A DNA stretch of 48,266 bases, from NCBI GenBank assembly GCA_022794615.1, contig JAAWFD010000012.1, positions 1-48,266 of the forward strand, read 5' to 3'. Source of the DNA: Clostridia bacterium. Lineage in GTDB: Bacteria > Bacillota > Clostridia > TANB77 > CAG-508. Below, one piece after another: positions 37,408-47,329 of the stretch (the first letter of the stretch is position 1; every line of letters starts with the position of its first letter). Both the position numbers and the translations under genes were made by a program. The notes beneath the pieces are model-generated. The model was given only the letters and a program-made list of their open reading frames with translations, did not search any database and was not told where the DNA came from.

Positions 37408-39453
37408 TTAAATCTCTATTCTATTCCCGAATTTGTTTTTTACTTTATTATTCAATATACTATTTTCTTCTAATTCCAGTTTTGGGTCTTTTTCTAAAAT
37501 ACTTATAGATAAATCTTGTACTTGCTTTAGTATTGGTAAATCCTCAAATAAGTTTGCTACTTTAAATTCAGGTATTCCATGCTGTTCAGTTCCGAAAAAG
37601 TCACCTGTTCCTCTTAATTGTAAGTCTTTTTCTGCTATTAAAAAGCCATCGTTTGTCTGTGTCATTATTTTCATTCTTTCTATTGTATTTTGTCCCTTTC
37701 CTTCATATTTTAATATACAATATGACTTATATTCTCCTCTTCCTACTCTTCCTCTTAATTGATGTAATTGTGCTAGACCAAATCTTTCTGCATTTTCTAC
37801 TACCATTATACTTGCATTTGGTACATTTACCCCTACCTCTATTACTGTAGTTGATATTAGAATGTCTATGTTTCCTTCTTTAAATTCTTGCATTATTGCA
37901 TCTTTTTGTTTTGTTTTCATTTTTCCATATACACATTCTACTCTATATTCACTAAATACTTCATTTTTATATTTTTCTACTAATGTTGTTACTGCCTTTA
38001 AATCACTTTCTTCACTTTCTTCTACTAATGGGCATACTATGTATGCTTGCCTTCCCTCTTCTATTTGTTTTTTTATAAATCCATTTACTCTTTCCTCCAT
38101 ATTTTTTCTAACTGCGAATGTGTCTATTTTTTTTCTGTTTGGAGGTAATTCATCTATTATTGATATGTCTAAGTCTCCATATAGTATTAATCCTAGAGTC
38201 CTTGGTATTGGTGTTGCTGACATTACAAGCACATCAGGATTTTGTCCTTTTTCTACTATTTTTGTTCTTTGTTTTACACCAAATCTGTGTTGCTCATCAG
38301 TTATAACTAATCCTAAATTTTTAAATACTACATTGTCTTCTATCATTGCATGTGTACCAATTAATATATCAATTTTTCCTGCCTCTAATTCTTCTAGAAC
38401 TTCTCTTTTCCTTTTTGCTGTCAAACTTGATATTAATAATCCACATTTTATCCCTTCCTGTTCAAACATTTCTGTAAAACTTTCTAAATGCTGTGTTGCT
38501 AGTATTGCAGTTGGTGCTAATAATGCAACTTGGTATCCTGATTTTACTGCTTTGTATGCTGATATCATTGATACTGCTGTTTTTCCAGACCCTACATCTC
38601 CTTGTAATAGCCTATTCATATTTTTTTTGCTTTCCATGTCTTTGTCTATTTCTTCTAATACTCTTAACTGTGCTTTTGTTAGCTTAAATGGCAATAGATT
38701 TATCATTTCTGACATTTTTGCTTCTTCTTTAAATTGTACTCCGTTTCTATCATTTTTGTATTGATTTTTTAGATATAATAATGCTAGTTGCATTATTAAT
38801 AGTTCTTCAAAGGCTAATCTTCTCCTCGCCTGCTCAAATTCACTTAACTCATTTGGGAAATGTATCTTTTTTATTGATTCATTATATTTAAATAATTTAT
38901 ATTCTTCTAAAATTCTATTTGGTAATGTTTCATCTAATTTTCCATATACTTCATTCATTCCTATTTCTATTATTTTTCTTAATGTGTTTTGTGATAAATT
39001 TTTTGTTAATGGATATATTGGTATTATTTTGCCTGTGTTCTTTGTTTCTCCTTCAATGTCATATGTTGGACTTGCTATTTCTATTCTTCCGTTTTTATTT
39101 GCTATTTTTCCATAGAATTTATATTTTTTTCCTGGTGTAAATATATTTTTTAAATATGTTTGATTGTACCATGTTGCTGTACATGTTCCTGTTTCATCTC
39201 TTAACATTAATCTACTTATTGTCATTCTTCTTGTTCTTATTTCTGTCATTCTTGATACAACTATTGCTTCTATTAATGCTTCTTCTCCATCAGAGCATTC
39301 ACATATTTTCTTTGTTTTGCTTCTGTCTTCATATTCTCTTGGAAAATATGTTATTAGGTCTCCTAATGTATATATATTTAACTTATTTAACAATTTTGCT
39401 CTATTGGGTCCTACCGTTTTTATATATTGTACTTCTTTTTCTAAATTTATCAT
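37408..39453 (-). CDS. recG: ATP-dependent DNA helicase RecG
   Basis: 681 aa. The N-terminal wedge/OB domain (~1-240) is followed by motor motifs GDVGSGKTAVSMISAYKA (I), TDEQHRFGVKQR (II), SATPIPRTLGLILYGDLD (III), QLRGRVGRGEYKSYCIL (VI) and the TRG region LQLRGTGDFFGTEQHGIPEF. RecG remodels stalled forks and branched DNA. Its promoter is weak by eye (TGGTAGAAT about 25 nt upstream). It is a single-gene unit ended by the terminator at 37366-37400. Confidence 0.98.
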   Translation of the reverse strand: MINLEKEVQYIKTVGPNRAKLLNKLNIYTLGDLITYFPREYEDRSKTKKICECSDGEEALIEAIVVSRMTEIRTRRMTISRLMLRDETGTCTATWYNQTYLKNIFTPGKKYKFYGKIANKNGRIEIASPTYDIEGETKNTGKIIPIYPLTKNLSQNTLRKIIEIGMNEVYGKLDETLPNRILEEYKLFKYNESIKKIHFPNELSEFEQARRRLAFEELLIMQLALLYLKNQYKNDRNGVQFKEEAKMSEMINLLPFKLTKAQLRVLEEIDKDMESKKNMNRLLQGDVGSGKTAVSMISAYKAVKSGYQVALLAPTAILATQHLESFTEMFEQEGIKCGLLISSLTAKRKREVLEELEAGKIDILIGTHAMIEDNVVFKNLGLVITDEQHRFGVKQRTKIVEKGQNPDVLVMSATPIPRTLGLILYGDLDISIIDELPPNRKKIDTFAVRKNMEERVNGFIKKQIEEGRQAYIVCPLVEESEESDLKAVTTLVEKYKNEVFSEYRVECVYGKMKTKQKDAIMQEFKEGNIDILISTTVIEVGVNVPNASIMVVENAERFGLAQLHQLRGRVGRGEYKSYCILKYEGKGQNTIERMKIMTQTNDGFLIAEKDLQLRGTGDFFGTEQHGIPEFKVANLFEDLPILKQVQDLSISILEKDPKLELEENSILNNKVKNKFGNRIEI

Positions 39454-39623
39454 TCTTTGTTTTCTCCGTTTTTGTGTTTATTCTACCATATGTTTTCATG
39501 TTTTTCTAGTATCTTGTATGTAATTTTATAATCATTATTGGTGCTGTAGTTTTTATATATGTGGATATTAGTATTGAAGATGAGAAATTTTAAGTTTACA
39601 TAGCATTTTATTGTTAAAATAAG

Positions 39624-39698
39624 GAACTGTACTAATATATATTTTTTTGATTTTGCTTTTTTTCAAGGTTACGCAAAATGCTCACCCTTGAAAATTAG
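39624..39698 (+). repeat. Hairpin repeat, copy B, in the recG-upstream intergenic region
   Basis: The 423-bp gap 39454-39876 holds no credible gene. It contains GAACTGTACTAATATATATT, a T-rich stretch, GCTTTTTTT, then the hairpin CAAGG (39664-39668) / CCTTG (39686-39690) enclosing GCA-AAA-TGC, and ends AAAATTAG. The order matches copy A at 18934-19014 almost element for element. Confidence 0.55.
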
Positions 39699-39725
39699 TT
39701 AAATTTATAAAAAATATATAAACCT

Positions 39726-39766
39726 AAAAATAGATTGATTATATCTAAAACAGATACAATCAATCT
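39726..39766 (-). terminator. Intrinsic terminator after the metallophosphoesterase gene
   Basis: On minus: AGATTGATTGTATCT, GTTTT loop, AGATATAATCAATCT, then ATTTTTA; a long stem of about 15 bp with one mismatch. It lies ~110 bp after the stop codon. Confidence 0.75.
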
Positions 39767-39876
39767 CTCATTATTGTATTTGTTAGGTGTGACTCTACTA
39801 CATTCCTTAATTTTCCCACCTAAAATACTATCTATCAGGAATATCCCTTTTTATTTTGCTGTTAGCTTCTAAGAAA

Positions 39877-40584
39877 TTAACTACATTTATACAATTCAAA
39901 ATTCAATCCATCAGCACTTACTAATTTATATTCTATTCCATCAATAATACCTTCTACCGCTTCTTTAATAGAATCGCTATGTAAATGCCCATATAAACAC
40001 TTTTTAACATTATATTTTTTCATTATTTTTACAAATTCCATTTCTTCATTTTTAATAATTTTCGAATTAGTAATTGGAGGATAATGCATACACACAATAA
40101 TATCTTTTTCAGTTCCATATTTATTAATCCCATCTTTTAAAGACAATTCTAATCTTGCAAGCTCTCTATTTAAAATTTTTTCATCTGCTTCCATATCAAT
40201 TGCACTCCATCCTCTTGTTCCTGCAATTATATAATTATCATATTCATAAGCATTATTATAAATAAAATCAATAGTTTCGAAACTATTTTCTTTTAGAAAT
40301 CTCCTCATGCTAGTTATTGTTGTCCACCAATAATCATGGTTACCTTTTAATAGGAGTTTTTTCCCTGGAAGCACATTTAAGTATTCAAAGTCCTTTTTTG
40401 TTTCTTTCAAATATGTAGCCCATGAAAAATCTCCTGGCAATAATACTATGTCATCACTTTTTACTTTTTTTATCCAATTTTTCTTTACCTTTTCTTCATG
40501 ACCTGTCCAATTTTCTCCAAATATGTCCATAGGTTTATCTTGTTCAAATGATAAATGTAGGTCTGCTATCGCATATATTGCCAT
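39877..40584 (-). CDS. Calcineurin-like metallophosphoesterase
   Basis: 235 aa. The metal-binding motifs occur in order: ADLHLS (DxH), PGDFSW (GDxxW variant), KGNHDYWW (GNHD), MHYPP and YGHLHSD (GHxH). Closest in style to predicted phosphohydrolases of the UDP-2,3-diacylglucosamine/YkuE-like group that lack membrane segments; the substrate is unknown. It follows tsaD by 3 nt with its SD (AGGAGA) inside the tsaD end, so the M50-tsaD-phosphoesterase genes form one unit. Confidence 0.92.
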   Translation of the reverse strand: MAIYAIADLHLSFEQDKPMDIFGENWTGHEEKVKKNWIKKVKSDDIVLLPGDFSWATYLKETKKDFEYLNVLPGKKLLLKGNHDYWWTTITSMRRFLKENSFETIDFIYNNAYEYDNYIIAGTRGWSAIDMEADEKILNRELARLELSLKDGINKYGTEKDIIVCMHYPPITNSKIIKNEEMEFVKIMKKYNVKKCLYGHLHSDSIKEAVEGIIDGIEYKLVSADGLNFELYKCS

Positions 40585-40587
40585 TTT

Positions 40588-41583
40588 TTATCTTTCTCCT
40601 ATTTTTAAGTTTGGTACTGCATTTAACTTTAAATCAGAAATGTCTCCATTTATATATCTATAATATCCTGCTGCCCCTATCATTGCTCCGTTATCTGTAC
40701 ACAATTTTAAATCAGGCATATATATTTGTACATTTTGTTCTTGTAATTTCATAAATTCTTTTCTTATATATGAATTTGCTGATACCCCACCTGCTAATGC
40801 TACAGTTTTTACTCCTGTTTGTTCAATTGCTTTTTTTATATTTTCTATTAGTATTTCTGTTACTGTCTTTTGAAAACTAGCACATAAATCAGCTTTATTT
40901 ATATTTGGCTGTTTATGATGTAAATTTATTATTGCTGTTTTTATTCCACTAAAGCTAAAGTCTAAATTATCTAAATGTGTTTTTGGTAATTCTATATTTG
41001 CTGTTCCTGTTTGTGCCAATTTATCTATTTTAGGTCCTCCTGGATATCCTAGTCCTATTACTCTTGCTACTTTATCAAATGCTTCTCCTATTGCATCATC
41101 TCGTGTTTTTCCTAATATTTCAAATTCACAATATCCTTTTACATAAACAATTTGTGTGTTTCCTCCTGATGTCATCATGCATAAAAATGGAGGTTTTAAG
41201 TCTTTATGTGTTATGTAGTTTGCTGCTATATGTCCTTCTATATGGTTTACTCCTACTAGTGGCTTATTTATTGAATAACTTAGCCCCTTTGCATATGATA
41301 ATCCTACTAATACTGCTCCTACTAACCCTGGTCCATATGTTGGTGTTATAACATCTATGTCTTGAAATGTTATATTTGCTTCTTTTAATGCTTCTTTTAC
41401 TACTCTTGTTATTGCTTCTATATGATTTCTTGATGCTATTTCTGGTACTACTCCTCCATACTTTTCATGTATTTTTATTTGTGTATCTACTATGTTTGAT
41501 AGTATTTCTCTTCCATTTTTTATTACTGCAACTGCCGTTTCATCACAGCTTGATTCTATTCCCAATGTTATTATATCTTTCAT
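40588..41583 (-). CDS. tsaD: tRNA N6-adenosine threonylcarbamoyltransferase
   Basis: 331 aa. Transfers threonylcarbamoyl to A37 of ANN-decoding tRNAs with TsaB and TsaE (neither is seen here). [25 protein letters not shown], the metal-binding [44 protein letters not shown] and [15 protein letters not shown] are the ASKHA-fold signatures. With miaA and lysS it is one of several translation-related genes of this region. Confidence 0.98.
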   Translation of the reverse strand: MKDIITLGIESSCDETAVAVIKNGREILSNIVDTQIKIHEKYGGVVPEIASRNHIEAITRVVKEALKEANITFQDIDVITPTYGPGLVGAVLVGLSYAKGLSYSINKPLVGVNHIEGHIAANYITHKDLKPPFLCMMTSGGNTQIVYVKGYCEFEILGKTRDDAIGEAFDKVARVIGLGYPGGPKIDKLAQTGTANIELPKTHLDNLDFSFSGIKTAIINLHHKQPNINKADLCASFQKTVTEILIENIKKAIEQTGVKTVALAGGVSANSYIRKEFMKLQEQNVQIYMPDLKLCTDNGAMIGAAGYYRYINGDISDLKLNAVPNLKIGER

Positions 41584-41638
41584 TTTATTATTTCTTCCCT
41601 TTATATGTTTTTATGCATACATTAATTTTTCAAATAAA

Positions 41639-42376
41639 TTATCCTATTCTAAATATAAATACACCTAGATTTACAATTTGTTCTGTTATATTAGATATTA
41701 TAGGTGAAATTAACTTTCCTGCTATTCCTGTTATCCATATGAATAAAAATATCATATAGAATATTTGCTCATTGTCTTGAAACCAATATTTTGCTTTTGT
41801 AGGAAGTATCGGTAAAAATATCTTTGAGCCATCTAATGGTGGCAATGGTATTAGGTTAAATACTCCTAGACCTACATTCATTATTATTGTTGAAGATATT
41901 AATGACATTATTACTGTTCCTACAGTTGAAACTATAAATGTTGCACTTGCAAATTTAACTATTGCACAATATATTAGAGTAAATACTATTGCTAATGCAA
42001 AGTTCATCAGTGGTCCAGCAAGTGATACTATGGCATCTGCTTTTTCCATTGACATTCTTCTGTCATAATTTCTTGGGTTTACTTGTACTGGCTTTCCCCA
42101 TCCTATATGTGCAAATATTAACATTGCTAATCCTAATGGGTCTACATGGTCCATTGGATTTAAACTTAGTCTTCCTTGTCTTCTTGGTGTATCATCTCCT
42201 AATTTGTCTGCTGCATATGCATGTGCAAATTCATGGAATGTTATTGCTAATAACACTCCTGGTATTGATAATAATAAACCTAATAGTGCTCCCTCTGTTG
42301 TTGCATATGTTGATATTGTCCATAGCACCATTATTCCTATTAATACATATATTATTCTTTTGTCAAAACTAAACAT
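41639..42376 (-). CDS. Site-2 protease family (M50) membrane metalloprotease
   Basis: 245 aa with about five membrane segments. The zinc motif HEFAHAYAADKLGD (HExxH) is in the second segment and the later NPMDHVDPLG supplies the third-ligand region (a compact M50B type, like YwhC-family proteins). VNPRNYDRRMSMEKADAIVS and LIPLPPLDGSKI are typical. There is no PDZ domain, unlike RseP. The substrate is unknown. SD GGGGAGAAAGG precedes the ATG. Confidence 0.93.
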   Translation of the reverse strand: MFSFDKRIIYVLIGIMVLWTISTYATTEGALLGLLLSIPGVLLAITFHEFAHAYAADKLGDDTPRRQGRLSLNPMDHVDPLGLAMLIFAHIGWGKPVQVNPRNYDRRMSMEKADAIVSLAGPLMNFALAIVFTLIYCAIVKFASATFIVSTVGTVIMSLISSTIIMNVGLGVFNLIPLPPLDGSKIFLPILPTKAKYWFQDNEQIFYMIFLFIWITGIAGKLISPIISNITEQIVNLGVFIFRIG

Positions 42377-42452
42377 TTATCTTTCCTTTCTCCCCTTATT
42401 ATATTCTATCATATATTATTGAATTTATTAAAACTCATTAAACTTTAATAAT

Positions 42453-43175
42453 CTAATAAACTTCCTTTAATACTTGTTCTATTGTTGATGTGTAACTTTG
42501 TAATTTTTCATCAAGTCTTTTTTGACATTTTTCAAATACTTGGACTAATTGTTCTAAACTTCCTGAAGTTTGAGCATTATATAAAGCTTCTCTATATTCT
42601 TTATTATACTCGTCATCAATAGCAATTAAATCAATGTTATTTTCTAAACATTGTCTAAGTATAATAAGTCTTCCTATTCTTCCATTTCCATCTTGAAAAG
42701 GGTGTATATGTTCAAATTTTTGATGAAAATCAGCAATATCTTCTAAAGTTTCTATTTTCTTATCTAATAATTCTTCAATCAATTCTGCTACCTCATATGG
42801 TTGTGCTAATTCAATATCAACACTTCTTAATTTATTAGGAATTTTTTTATATACTCCTACTAATCCATAATTCTCATCGCTCGTGTTCTTCTTTAAAATT
42901 GAATGATATTCTCTAAGTAATCTATCAGTTAACTTCTCATTTAAAGTTTCTATAACAAAATCAAATAATTCTAACGAATTAATAGTTTCTTGTACATCAT
43001 TAATTGAATGTTCACCTACTACCATATTTTCTTCTAAAAGAATATTTAATTGTTCAATATTAAATGTACTGCCTTCTAACTTATTTGAATGATATAAATA
43101 CTCTATTTTTATGTCCTCATATACTGAATTTTTTATTTTTGATAATTTCTGCATAACATTAATAGATATTTTCAT
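42453..43175 (-). CDS. Fic-domain protein (predicted AMP-transferase) with inhibitory helix
   Basis: 240 aa from the ATG at 43175 (MKISINVMQKLSKIKNSVYE), which has AAGGAGGG 8 nt upstream; the longer reading from 43214 lacks an SD. The catalytic loop is canonical: HPFQDGNGRIGR at ~170-181. An N-terminal SNKLEG (S/TxxxE(G/N)) matches the auto-inhibitory helix motif, so the enzyme should be self-restrained (class II/III-like architecture). No separate antitoxin is nearby. Fic enzymes usually AMPylate a Ser/Thr/Tyr hydroxyl of a target protein; the target is unknown here. Confidence 0.93.
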   Translation of the reverse strand: MKISINVMQKLSKIKNSVYEDIKIEYLYHSNKLEGSTFNIEQLNILLEENMVVGEHSINDVQETINSLELFDFVIETLNEKLTDRLLREYHSILKKNTSDENYGLVGVYKKIPNKLRSVDIELAQPYEVAELIEELLDKKIETLEDIADFHQKFEHIHPFQDGNGRIGRLIILRQCLENNIDLIAIDDEYNKEYREALYNAQTSGSLEQLVQVFEKCQKRLDEKLQSYTSTIEQVLKEVY

Positions 43176-43372
43176 ATACTTTCCCTCCTTCTTCATATTC
43201 TTATTTTTCCTCAAATTGTTATGATAAATCCAACAGGATATATAATTGTTCCTTAACTTGTTTTAATATTGTTTTATAATCAGGTATCTTTGGTTAATAA
43301 TATTACCTATTATATATCTTATATCTTCTCTTAATCCCATTCAGAATATCATTAAAATAATTAATGTACTTG

Positions 43373-44878
43373 TTAATGGTCTCCTAGAGGTTTCATTGTT
43401 GGGAATAGTAATACATCTCTTATTGAGGCTGAGTCTGTAAATAGCATTATCATTCTGTCAACCCCTATTCCTAATCCTCCTGTTGGTGGTAATCCTATTT
43501 CTAACGCTTGTACATAGTCTTCATCCATCATTCCTGCTTCTTCGTCTCCCGCTTCTCTTGCTTCTACTTGCTTTTTAAATCTTCCATATTGGTCTATTGG
43601 GTCATTTAATTCAGAGAAAGCATTTCCATATTCTCTACCATCTATAAATACTTCAAATCTTTCTGTTAGTCTCTTATCTGTTGGCTTTCTCTTAGCTAAT
43701 GGCGATATTTCTACTGGATAATCATATATAAATGTTGGTTGTATTAATGTTTCTTCAACATATTCATCAAAGAACATTGATATTACATCTCCTCGTGTTT
43801 TTTTCGTTTCATCTGTAAATTTTAGTCCTCTCTCTTCTGCTATCTTTACAGCTTCTTCATTTGTTTCTATTTTGTTGAAGTCTATTCCTGTTACTTCTTT
43901 TACACTGTCTATCATTGTTATTCTCTTCCAACCTGGAGCTAAATTAATTTCTTTTCCTTGATAGGTTACTGTTGTTGTTCCTAATACATCTTGGGCTGTT
44001 CTTGAAAATATTTCTTCTGTTATATTCATCATATCATTATAATCTTGATATGCTGCATATAATTCAAGTTCTGTGAATTCTGGATTATGCCTTATATCCA
44101 TTCCTTCATTTCTGAATACTCTTCCTATTTCATATACTCTATCAAATCCACCTACAATTAATCTTTTTAGATTTAATTCTAGTGCAATTCTTAAATACAT
44201 ATCTATATTTAGGCTATTGTGGTGTGTTATAAATGGTCTTGCTGATGCTCCTCCTGATATTGTGTTTAATACTGGTGTTTCTACTTCTAGATATCCATTT
44301 TCTTCTAGTATTTTTCTTATATTTCTTATTATTTTACTTCTTATTACAAAGCTCTCTTTTACTTCTGGATTTACTATTAAATCTGTATATCTTTGTCTAT
44401 ATCTTAAATCTGGATCTTTTAATCCATGGAATTTTTCTGGTAATGGTCTTAGTGATTTTGATAATAATACAATTTCTTTTGCATGTACAGATGTCTCTTC
44501 TGTTTTTGTTTTGAATACAAATCCTGTTATTCCTATTATATCTCCTATATCATATGTTTTAAATTGTTTATAGCTCTCTTCTCCTAAATCATTTATACTT
44601 ACATAACTTTGTATATTTTCATCTGAGTCTAATATTGTACAAAATGATGCCTTTCCCATTATTCTTTTTGCTATTATTCTTCCCGCAACAGTTACATCTT
44701 TCTGTTCAAATTTCTCATAATTTGCTTTTATTTCTCCTGCTGTGTTTGTTCTACTAAATTTTGTTATTTCAAATGGATCCTTTCCTTGCTCTTGTAATTC
44801 TGTTAATTTTTCTCTTCTAATCTTCATTAATTGGTTTAAATCTACTTCTTGTTCTTGATTATTTTCATTTTCTTGCAT
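43373..44878 (-). CDS. lysS: Lysyl-tRNA synthetase (class II)
   Basis: 501 aa from the ATG at 44878 ([20 protein letters not shown]), with GGAGAAGGAGAG just upstream; the more distant ATG at 44911 overlaps the promoter. The anticodon-binding OB domain (~50-160) includes [20 protein letters not shown]; class II motif 1 is near [20 protein letters not shown]; motif 2 is [20 protein letters not shown]; and motif 3 is [15 protein letters not shown] gap of ~200 bp separates it from fic, with no clear terminator. Confidence 0.98.
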   Translation of the reverse strand: MQENENNQEQEVDLNQLMKIRREKLTELQEQGKDPFEITKFSRTNTAGEIKANYEKFEQKDVTVAGRIIAKRIMGKASFCTILDSDENIQSYVSINDLGEESYKQFKTYDIGDIIGITGFVFKTKTEETSVHAKEIVLLSKSLRPLPEKFHGLKDPDLRYRQRYTDLIVNPEVKESFVIRSKIIRNIRKILEENGYLEVETPVLNTISGGASARPFITHHNSLNIDMYLRIALELNLKRLIVGGFDRVYEIGRVFRNEGMDIRHNPEFTELELYAAYQDYNDMMNITEEIFSRTAQDVLGTTTVTYQGKEINLAPGWKRITMIDSVKEVTGIDFNKIETNEEAVKIAEERGLKFTDETKKTRGDVISMFFDEYVEETLIQPTFIYDYPVEISPLAKRKPTDKRLTERFEVFIDGREYGNAFSELNDPIDQYGRFKKQVEAREAGDEEAGMMDEDYVQALEIGLPPTGGLGIGVDRMIMLFTDSASIRDVLLFPTMKPLGDH

Positions 44879-44913
44879 TTTTTTCTCTCCTTCTCCTCTT
44901 TTTAATTGCATCT

Positions 44914-44942
44914 ATTATATAGTAGAATATGGTAAAAGTAAA
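44914..44942 (-). promoter_or_regulatory. Promoter of lysS
   Basis: On minus: TTTACT (44942-44937), 17 nt, TATAAT (44919-44914); the -10 is ~35 nt from the ATG. The leader is too short for a T-box. Confidence 0.75.
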
Positions 44943-45019
44943 GGTTTTGATGAAATTAAAATTGTTATTATTTGTTCTTTTTATTCTCTATCTATATTTA
45001 ATATATTAATTTTATATAC

Positions 45020-45076
45020 AAAAAACATACCTAATATTCAATTTCTGCATTTGTATCCAGTTTTGAATATTAGGTA
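45020..45076 (-). terminator. Intrinsic terminator of the 84-aa membrane protein gene
   Basis: On minus: TACCTAATATTCAA, 21-nt loop, TTGAATATTAGGTA (perfect 14-bp stem), then TGTTTTTTG. It lies ~40 nt after the stop codon. Confidence 0.8.
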
Positions 45077-45115
45077 ATGCTTGTAACAACACATATACTT
45101 GTCGTTTGAAAGTAT

Positions 45116-45370
45116 TCACCAAAAAAAATGCGTTACTTTCAGAAAAGCTATCAGTAACCATATGGCAATAGAACCGTAAATGATAATAATTACTATGTAT
45201 ATTATCAAATACATTATAAATTCTTTTTTGCTTATTTCATGTTTTCCTTTCTCTTTATACTCCCGCAAAATGTCTTGGGTTTTTTTTATAAATTTCGCTA
45301 CAATTCCTGCAGACAATGCTAGAAAAATAAGTAAAAACACTAAGAGTATCATTCCAATTATTTCTGACAT
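45116..45370 (-). CDS. Small membrane protein of unknown function (84 aa)
   Basis: Starts at the ATG at 45370 (MSEIIGMILLVFLLIFLALS) with AAGGAGG 6 nt upstream; an upstream in-frame ATG at 45394 is less likely. Two membrane helices (residues ~4-25 and ~52-75) are joined by a basic loop (KFIKKTQDILREYKEKGKHE). It is a single-gene unit with its own consensus-like promoter and terminator, divergent from traX. No family is recognised. Confidence 0.75.
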   Translation of the reverse strand: MSEIIGMILLVFLLIFLALSAGIVAKFIKKTQDILREYKEKGKHEISKKEFIMYLIIYIVIIIIYGSIAIWLLIAFLKVTHFFW

Positions 45371-45417
45371 TTTTTCCTCCTTATACTTAGGCAATCTTGA
45401 CCATGTGTTACTAGGTT

Positions 45418-45446
45418 ATTGTACCATATTTACACTATATTTTCAA
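45418..45446 (-). promoter_or_regulatory. Promoter of the 84-aa membrane protein gene
   Basis: On minus: TTGAAA (45446-45441), 17 nt, TACAAT (45423-45418). The divergent traX gene starts only 50 bp away, so its promoter probably overlaps this one. Confidence 0.75.
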
Positions 45447-45495
45447 CATAATAATGTTATATTTTCTATTGCTTTTTATTAATAATTATTAGATA

Positions 45496-46188
45496 ATGTC
45501 TATGGTGATTATTTTGACTAGTTTTTTATTAAAAATAATTGGTATTATCTCTATGACATTTGACCATATAGGTATAGCTATATTAGGAAGATTTTCCTTT
45601 TTGAATTTAATAGGTAGATTGGCTTTCCCTTTATTTGCTTTTCAGGCTACAGAAGGATTCATTCACACAAAAGATTTTAAAAAGTATATTTTAAAATTAT
45701 TTGTGTTTGCTTGTGTTTCTCAAATTCCTTTTCTGCTTTTTTCATCTATATTTTCTAATAACTATTTTTCATTGAATGTGCTTTTTACATTCATTCTAGG
45801 ATTGTCTGCTATTTATTTATATTATAATTCTAATAATAAATTCTGTGGAATTTTATTTGTTGTTCTTTTTGGTATATTGGCAGAATTTATAAATGTTGAT
45901 TATGGTATGTATGGTGTTTTTTTAATGTTCGTTTTTTATATTTTCAAATCCAAAAAACTTTTGATGATTTCTAGTTCTATTATCTTAATGTGTATTTTTT
46001 ACATGTCTTATATGTTTAGATTTCCTAATGCTAGATTTATATATTTTTTATATTTGTTTTTTTCTTGTTTGTCTATTGTTTTGGTTTGCTTTTATAATAA
46101 AAAGGAAGGTCCAAAGGCAAAATATTTATTTTATATTTTCTATCCTTTGCACCTTATTATTCTTTATGTTATTAGTTTTTTTGTATAA
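45496..46188 (+). CDS. TraX-family integral membrane protein
   Basis: 230 aa with seven to eight hydrophobic segments. The family cues SMTFDHIG near the N-terminus (acidic-His pair), FPLFAFQATEGF and a C-terminal FYPLHLIIL are present. TraX of F plasmid N-acetylates pilin, and chromosomal Firmicute homologues are common acyltransferase-3-like proteins of unknown substrate; no conjugation genes are near. The SD is weak or absent; the ATG at 45496 and a second at 45502 are both possible. It converges with the MGMT-fusion gene. Confidence 0.85.
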   Translation: MSMVIILTSFLLKIIGIISMTFDHIGIAILGRFSFLNLIGRLAFPLFAFQATEGFIHTKDFKKYILKLFVFACVSQIPFLLFSSIFSNNYFSLNVLFTFILGLSAIYLYYNSNNKFCGILFVVLFGILAEFINVDYGMYGVFLMFVFYIFKSKKLLMISSSIILMCIFYMSYMFRFPNARFIYFLYLFFSCLSIVLVCFYNKKEGPKAKYLFYIFYPLHLIILYVISFFV

Positions 46189-46205
46189 CTATATATTTTC
46201 TCATT

Positions 46206-47192
46206 TTATTTCCATTGATATATACTTAAATCGACTTTATTATTAATTACTTTAATTCCATCTTCCTCTAGTCTTCTTTTTTGAACTTCTTTTCCTCCAA
46301 ATACAAATGCTTCTGCGAGTTCACCTTTGCTATTTAAAACTTTATAACATGGATATTTATCTCCATCTGGATTTTTATGAAGTATATTACCTATAACTCT
46401 TGCTAAGCCTTTATTGCCTATGTACTCTGCAATTTGCTTATAGGTTACTACTTTTCCTTTTGGTATAGTTATTAAATAATCATATACTTTTTGAGATAAA
46501 TTGTCTCCTGTAAGATTAAATTTATTTCCTATCGATAAGTTATAACTATTATCTATCAGATTACATATTCTTTCTGTATTTAAAGAATTATCTAGTTTTA
46601 TTGTTATCCATGTTTTTTTATTCATGTGATATCCTGGAAATACTTGTTTATTATCCACTATGTCTTCAATTTTTTCTCTTGGATATCTTAAGTCTATAAC
46701 CTCAATCGTTTTATCAGATTCAATTCCTAATTTGCTTTCTGATATTATTAATAAGATTCCATACCATTTGCTATTTTGCTTGTTTCTCCAAATGGCATTA
46801 TCATCAAATTTTTCCCATAAATATTCTAATTTGTCATCATATTTTTGTTTTATATATTCTATGATTTCTTTTGCTTGATTACTTTTAAATGCTCCTTTGC
46901 TTGTGCATTTTACAATCACATCTTCTATTATATCTTCATATTTTTTTCTTAATTCTCCTATAAATTGTCCTGTTGCATTTTCAATGTCTACAAGAGCAAA
47001 TTCCATTCCATTTTCTAAATCTATCAATTTTGAATATTTTCTAGTTTCTGAAATTACTATGTTTATTTCAAATTGTTTATTGTTTATATATGTTTTATAA
47101 GTATATATTTCATTTTTCTTTTTGAATCCATATTTTAATAGTTCTTCATTGTTTATTATTCTATTTCTGAATTTATTATCTAAATTTCTCAT
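46206..47192 (-). CDS. Fusion of an MmcQ/YjbR-like domain with an MGMT/alkyltransferase-like domain
   Basis: 328 aa. Residues ~1-215 are the long form of the MmcQ/YjbR family: ELLKYGFKKK, ENATGQFIGELRKKYEDIIE, LEYLWEKFDDNAIWRNKQNS, KWYGILL and FPGYHMNKKTWITIKLD. Residues ~222-310 are the O6-alkylguanine-DNA-transferase-like wing: IPKGKVVTYKQIAEYIGNKG and ARVIGNILHKNPDGDKYPCY, continuing KVLNSKGELA. The acceptor Cys is kept but the usual PCHR is PCYK. It probably binds DNA and may repair or flag alkylated bases. There is no ada-like regulator beside it. Confidence 0.85.
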   Translation of the reverse strand: MRNLDNKFRNRIINNEELLKYGFKKKNEIYTYKTYINNKQFEINIVISETRKYSKLIDLENGMEFALVDIENATGQFIGELRKKYEDIIEDVIVKCTSKGAFKSNQAKEIIEYIKQKYDDKLEYLWEKFDDNAIWRNKQNSKWYGILLIISESKLGIESDKTIEVIDLRYPREKIEDIVDNKQVFPGYHMNKKTWITIKLDNSLNTERICNLIDNSYNLSIGNKFNLTGDNLSQKVYDYLITIPKGKVVTYKQIAEYIGNKGLARVIGNILHKNPDGDKYPCYKVLNSKGELAEAFVFGGKEVQKRRLEEDGIKVINNKVDLSIYQWK

Positions 47193-47302
47193 AAATACTC
47201 CATTTTCTTTTTTCGTTTACTGTTTTTCTCTTTTCATATAGCCTATAATATTTTGTTTGATATTTTATTTATAGTATAAAAATAATATGTATTTAAAATT
47301 TA

Positions 47303-47329
47303 GAGGCTACCTTAAAGTAGCCCCTTTTT
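47303..47329. terminator. Hairpin terminator next to the 63-aa membrane protein gene
   Basis: GGCTAC-CTTAAA-GTAGCC with CCTTTTT on the plus side and TCTAAATTTT on the minus side. It abuts the stop codon of the minus-strand 63-aa gene, which it probably ends, though the T-run is better on plus. Confidence 0.6.

Noticed and set aside
39454..39600. Possible small gene upstream of recG
   Set aside because: No ORF with an SD on either strand; only AT-rich sequence and a weak recG promoter are visible.
44879..44943. T-box leader for lysS
   Set aside because: The promoter is ~35 nt from the start codon, leaving no room for a T-box structure.
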